Source: Rhizomys pruinosus
Lineage: Eukaryota; Chordata; Mammalia; Rodentia; Spalacidae
Length of the DNA stretch: 64,000 nucleotides
Direction: 5' to 3'
Assembly (NCBI GenBank): GCA_009823505.1
Contig: VZQC01006583.1
Location: 2,164,487-2,228,486, forward strand
Position 1 is the stretch's first letter, and the number at the start of each line of letters is the position of its first letter. The position numbers were made by a program, and so were the translations under genes. Under the pieces are notes generated by a model that saw only the letters and a list, made by a program, of their open reading frames with translations, ran no database searches and had not been told where the DNA came from. Shown here piece after piece: positions 61,059 through 64,000 of this stretch.

Positions 61059-62117
61059 TCATTTCTGTTCTTCTGATTGTGGCAGTGTTCTGTGAATAGC
61101 TTCCTCAAGCCTAGAAACAAACTCTTGATAAGGTTTTTCAGTCCTTTGCTTTATTCCTGACAGAGTGGATCCCTTGGTTCCCAGAGAAGGCAACTTCTTC
61201 CAGGACTCTAGAGCATTGGTGGTAACCGCTTTTAGAATGTCCCTGGGAATTTTAGTCTGTAATTGATTAGTGGCAAAGTTCCCTGCTCCTAAAAGCATAT
61301 CCATGGTTGGCTTAGGGCCTCTTCTCTTTTTGAAATTTTGTTGGCTATAGTCTGTTTAGATCCATCTTCATAGTCAGTCCTCCACAGTACATAGTGTACA
61401 TAGTCCCCTGGGCTTAAAGTGGCCTTGGCAGTTTGATGCCAGTCGCCAGGATTTAACCAAATGCTGGCTACCTTATATTTATATTCACAGCACCTCTGCG
61501 CCTTTACCGACGACTTGAAAGTATATGGTTGGGCAGTGGGCCCAGAGTGCCTTGCACTGCTTGATTTGTACGGCTCTCCTCTTAAGACTTTAATAGGAAG
61601 AGGCTCCCAAACAGGCTCCCCATCCACCTCTTCTACAGGGAAAGTAAAAGAACAATCCCCATCTCTTTTTGCCTCTGCCATAGCACTTTGGAAGCCAGAA
61701 GGGAGAGTAGTAAGGCAGGTGCCAGGGCCACTTCTTTCTCTATTTTCCTTCCTGGTTATCACTAGTCTGTCTAACAGGAAAGGCCATCATAGGAGTGTAA
61801 TCTGCACGCATCCATCCTGAGTGCCATAGGGGCGCAGGAAATAGAGGACCATCCCCAGATGCATTGAGGGAGTCCGGAGGGAGGGGGATTAGTAAAAGGA
61901 CAATCATCCCAGTTGCTCCAGTCCTGTGGTGGTCCATATTTTTTATTTTCACTTTTTGAGACAGGGTTTCATTTTGTAGCCCAGGCTGCCCTTTGAATCC
62001 CTGATCTGGTTTTGGTATTGGAGGATATAGGCCTGATCCCCCCTCTGTAGAGGTAGGAGATTGTAATGACTTTTCTTCATTCTTCCTGTTCCTTAATTTT
62101 CTGATGTTCATGCACAA
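61059..62117 (-). pseudogene. ERV gag, matrix-capsid linker and capsid
   Basis: The 61762-61289 frame carries a capsid N-terminal domain pattern (F-P-V-E-E-V-D, W-E-P-L-P, L-N-P-G-D-W, L-S-P-G-D-Y). The overlapping 61304-61059 frame carries the capsid C-terminal major-homology-like stretch (I-K-Q-R-T-E-K-P-Y-Q-E-F). A frame switch at about 61300 divides them. The linker upstream contains a 50-base minus-B1-like fragment at about 61955-62004. Confidence 0.78.
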
Positions 62118-62146
62118 AGCCCCTCAAATCTGACCCATTAATTAAA

Positions 62147-62426
62147 CTAGTTCTTTTCGTTTGTAAGCCAAAGTCGATATGCATAATTAGGGGAGTTTCC
62201 CTCACCAATGTGTCTTCCACCAATGTCCTTCATTTCTTTGTCAATTCTTTTCCAATCTGGTAAAGTTAGAGTGCCCTCCTCTGGAAACCAAGGACTAACT
62301 TTCTTGATGAAATTTAAGAAATCCTTCAATGTCTCTTCTGAAACTTTTAATCAACCTTGTTCTGCCACACATTTGTTTAAAAACAGAAAGAAACATATCT
62401 TCTTGTTTAGACTCTGTGTGCCCCAT
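62147..62426 (-). pseudogene. ERV gag, matrix region
   Basis: The frame opens with Met-Gly, as needed for myristoylation of betaretroviral matrix, at 62426. It stays open to about 62295, then shifts to an overlapping frame that continues to 62147. This single frameshift separates the two halves of matrix. Confidence 0.7.
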
Positions 62427-62555
62427 GGTTCCAAGATTCCTCGCACGTAACCGATTATCCTTTATCAGCGAGACCCGGGCTCTCTGGCGAGAAACTACCT
62501 GTGTTTTTCGGCAAAGCAAGAGAAAGAGAGATGAAGAGCTACACTGGCCAAAGGT

Positions 62556-62577
62556 CCCCTGTTCGGAGCGCACCTGT
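62556..62577 (-). other. ERV primer-binding site, tRNA-Lys-like
   Basis: The minus strand reads GCGCTCCGAACAGGGGAC, close to the tRNA-Lys3 complement used by betaretroviruses, with one inserted base on each side of the core. It lies about 130 bases before the gag ATG at 62426-62424. Confidence 0.6.
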
Positions 62578-63000
62578 CACCACCACATATAGGTCGACAG
62601 AGGCTAGCTCTACGTCAGCGCGGTCGTTGCGGGTTTCTGGAATAAGACGTCATTTGGCAGGAAAACACAAGGAAGCTGATGGCTTGCAGAAATAAGAGAC
62701 AGAGAAAAGTTTCCCAAATCCACAGCAACTATATGCGAATTTGAAACAGTTAAGGGCAGTGTTTATATAGTAGTTTTAGGAGAAGGCAGAACAAAAGGAT
62801 TTGGTGAAGCTTTACAGTTACATATGTTACTAATAGGTCAAGACTTATACATTAACCAGAACTCATTGTCTATTTCATGATTGACGAGGTACGGGGCACG
62901 CAGAGCAGGAAACCAAAACATTACAAAGTTTAGTCAGGAAATGAATTTTTTTCTCTTTGAAATAAAAAATGTTAGAAATGGTTATAGAAACGAAACCTTT
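62578..63000 (-). mobile_element. Probable 5' LTR of the class II ERV
   Basis: It lies immediately upstream, in element orientation, of the primer-binding-like site. A TATA-like CTATATAAAC on the minus strand at about 62762-62771 would put transcription start near 62735. I see no clear AATAAA and cannot place the outer LTR end. Confidence 0.4.
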
Positions 63001-63890
63001 ACCGAAGGAAATGACACATTTAAGTAAGAAAAGGAACACTCGAATGGGTTATTAAACTGATCAATAATTTGTTTACTTATTACGCTCTTAATTACAAGTC
63101 ATTAATTGAAAGTTAAGGACACTGAGTAGTAATAGTTATGTCACAGTAGAAGTTCCTTGGCAGTAGATATTAGCCTTATATCTCTATCCTAAATTTAGAG
63201 CAAATATATCTTAATATCTAGTACTTGGTCAACCTCTACCGGACACAAATAACTTAAAAAGAGCTGAACTGCAATCCAGGTTTTGATAAAAAAGCAAAAA
63301 AGCTCTGACTATGGACAGAAAAGTGCCTCCTTGTCTACTGACAAAGCAATAGCTATCACGGATCTACATGACTATCCCAAAGGTGAAAAAATAATACAGA
63401 TGGGCCATGGTTTTATTCATTAAGACAGTCTACCCTCCTGAACCCTATTCCTCCCAAATACAACACAAACACAAAGCCTTGGATGGTTTTCATCAAATTG
63501 CTGGGACCATTTTCCTCATTTGGAGAGATCTTCTAAACTCTGCTTCTTAGCATAGGAGTGCAAAGTGCAATGGCTTGGAGCTGTGCAGCAGAGGTCCTGG
63601 CAGGCTCCAAAGGGCTGAACCTGTGAGCACTTCCCTATATGACAGGCATGCAAATCTTCGTAAGTTTCACTTCTTACCATCGGAGTGCCGGTGACATAGC
63701 AAGGCATTCAGAAATGCTCATAATTCTTGCTCATAGGATTCGGTGAATATTCTGTTATCAATACGGCAGGAGAATTCACTTTGCTCTAAGGCAAGACCAC
63801 ACATGCACATGGTTGTCCAATCCATACAACTTCTCTTTTGCCGACCCTAAATTGTCTTGGTAAGATGGTAATTTTTTTTAAATTTGGAAA
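63000..63890. other. Unassigned sequence upstream of the ERV
   Basis: It may include more LTR. No gene is recognised. Confidence 0.35.
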
Positions 63891-63897
63891 AAAGAGG

Positions 63898-64000
63898 AAT
63901 TTTTTTTTTAATTTCTGTATGTGTATAATGTACTGGCGATCTGCTGCACATGGGTGTGCACCTGTGTCATGCCATGCCGCGGAGGTCGAGAGGGTGTCGA
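63898..64000 (-). mobile_element. B2 SINE, cut by window end
   Basis: TTTTTTTTTTAATTTCTGTA, then GCCATGCCGCGGAGGTCGAG: the tail half of a reverse B2. Several small deletions relative to other copies. Confidence 0.85.

Larger units (their letters stand above)
58230..62600 (-). mobile_element. Defective class II (betaretrovirus-like) ERV, gag-pro-pol part
   Basis: On the minus strand the order is primer-binding-like site, gag matrix, capsid, nucleocapsid-like region, dUTPase, protease and reverse transcriptase, which is the betaretroviral order. Many stops and frameshifts make it non-functional. It ends in RT at about 58.23 kb next to a truncated B2, so RNase H, integrase, env and a 3' LTR are missing here. 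A 5' LTR should lie above 62.58 kb. Confidence 0.85.

Overview
The window is nuclear DNA of a muroid rodent. Evidence: dense B1 and B2 SINEs on both strands, rodent MaLR/ERVL-type LTRs, betaretrovirus-like ERV remnants, an L1 3' end, long microsatellites, and a mammalian gene split into small exons with GT-AG borders. The B2 copies carry a well-kept tRNA-like head but differ from the common house-mouse type. I would guess a non-Mus muroid and cannot name the species.

The only clearly functional gene is the 3' part of Sp140 (SP100/SP110/SP140 family of nuclear-body chromatin readers) on the + strand, from about 8.1 to 55.56 kb. Its 5' exons (the HSR/CARD-like N-terminus) and promoter are not here. 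Exons are read in this order: a low-complexity linker block (8116-9600, repeated at 14120-15604), linker and basic/NLS exons (20927-20980, 28156-28227), two SAND exons (32849-32953, 35619-35761), two linker exons (37277-37324, 43726-43767), two PHD exons (51603-51718, 52189-52294), and three bromodomain exons (52588-52665, 52878-53021, 55179-55277). The stop is at 55275-55277 and a poly(A) signal is at 55534-55539. Every junction keeps phase, so the 3' half looks intact.

Layout: 1-2240 holds a decayed class II ERV (RNase H-integrase, minus strand). 2250-4872 holds a MaLR-type LTR split by an FGFR1 processed pseudogene, which is itself interrupted by a B2 and followed by a B1. 6724-11105 and 12728-17109 are two copies of a 4.38 kb segment at a constant 6004 bp offset, with no difference that I found; each carries four Sp140 exons. 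Between them lies a third, noisy and frame-broken copy of two exons (11107-11600). 17-51 kb is intronic DNA full of SINEs and LTRs, with an L1 3' end at 40.2-41.6 kb and a MaLR-type provirus at 45.35-47.67 kb that still has a 383-codon reading frame. 51.6-55.6 kb is the compact 3' end of Sp140. 58.2-62.6 kb (perhaps to about 63 kb) is a second class II ERV (gag, dUTPase, protease, RT) on the minus strand, defective by frameshifts and stops.

I did not find a new multi-gene system. The observations most worth following are the identical exon-bearing duplication with its noisy junction, the three-unit micro-duplication of Sp140 exons, the open frame in the MaLR provirus, the nested FGFR1 retrocopy, and a perfect 22-6-22 hairpin at 38901-38950. 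All homology calls come from reading translations by eye.
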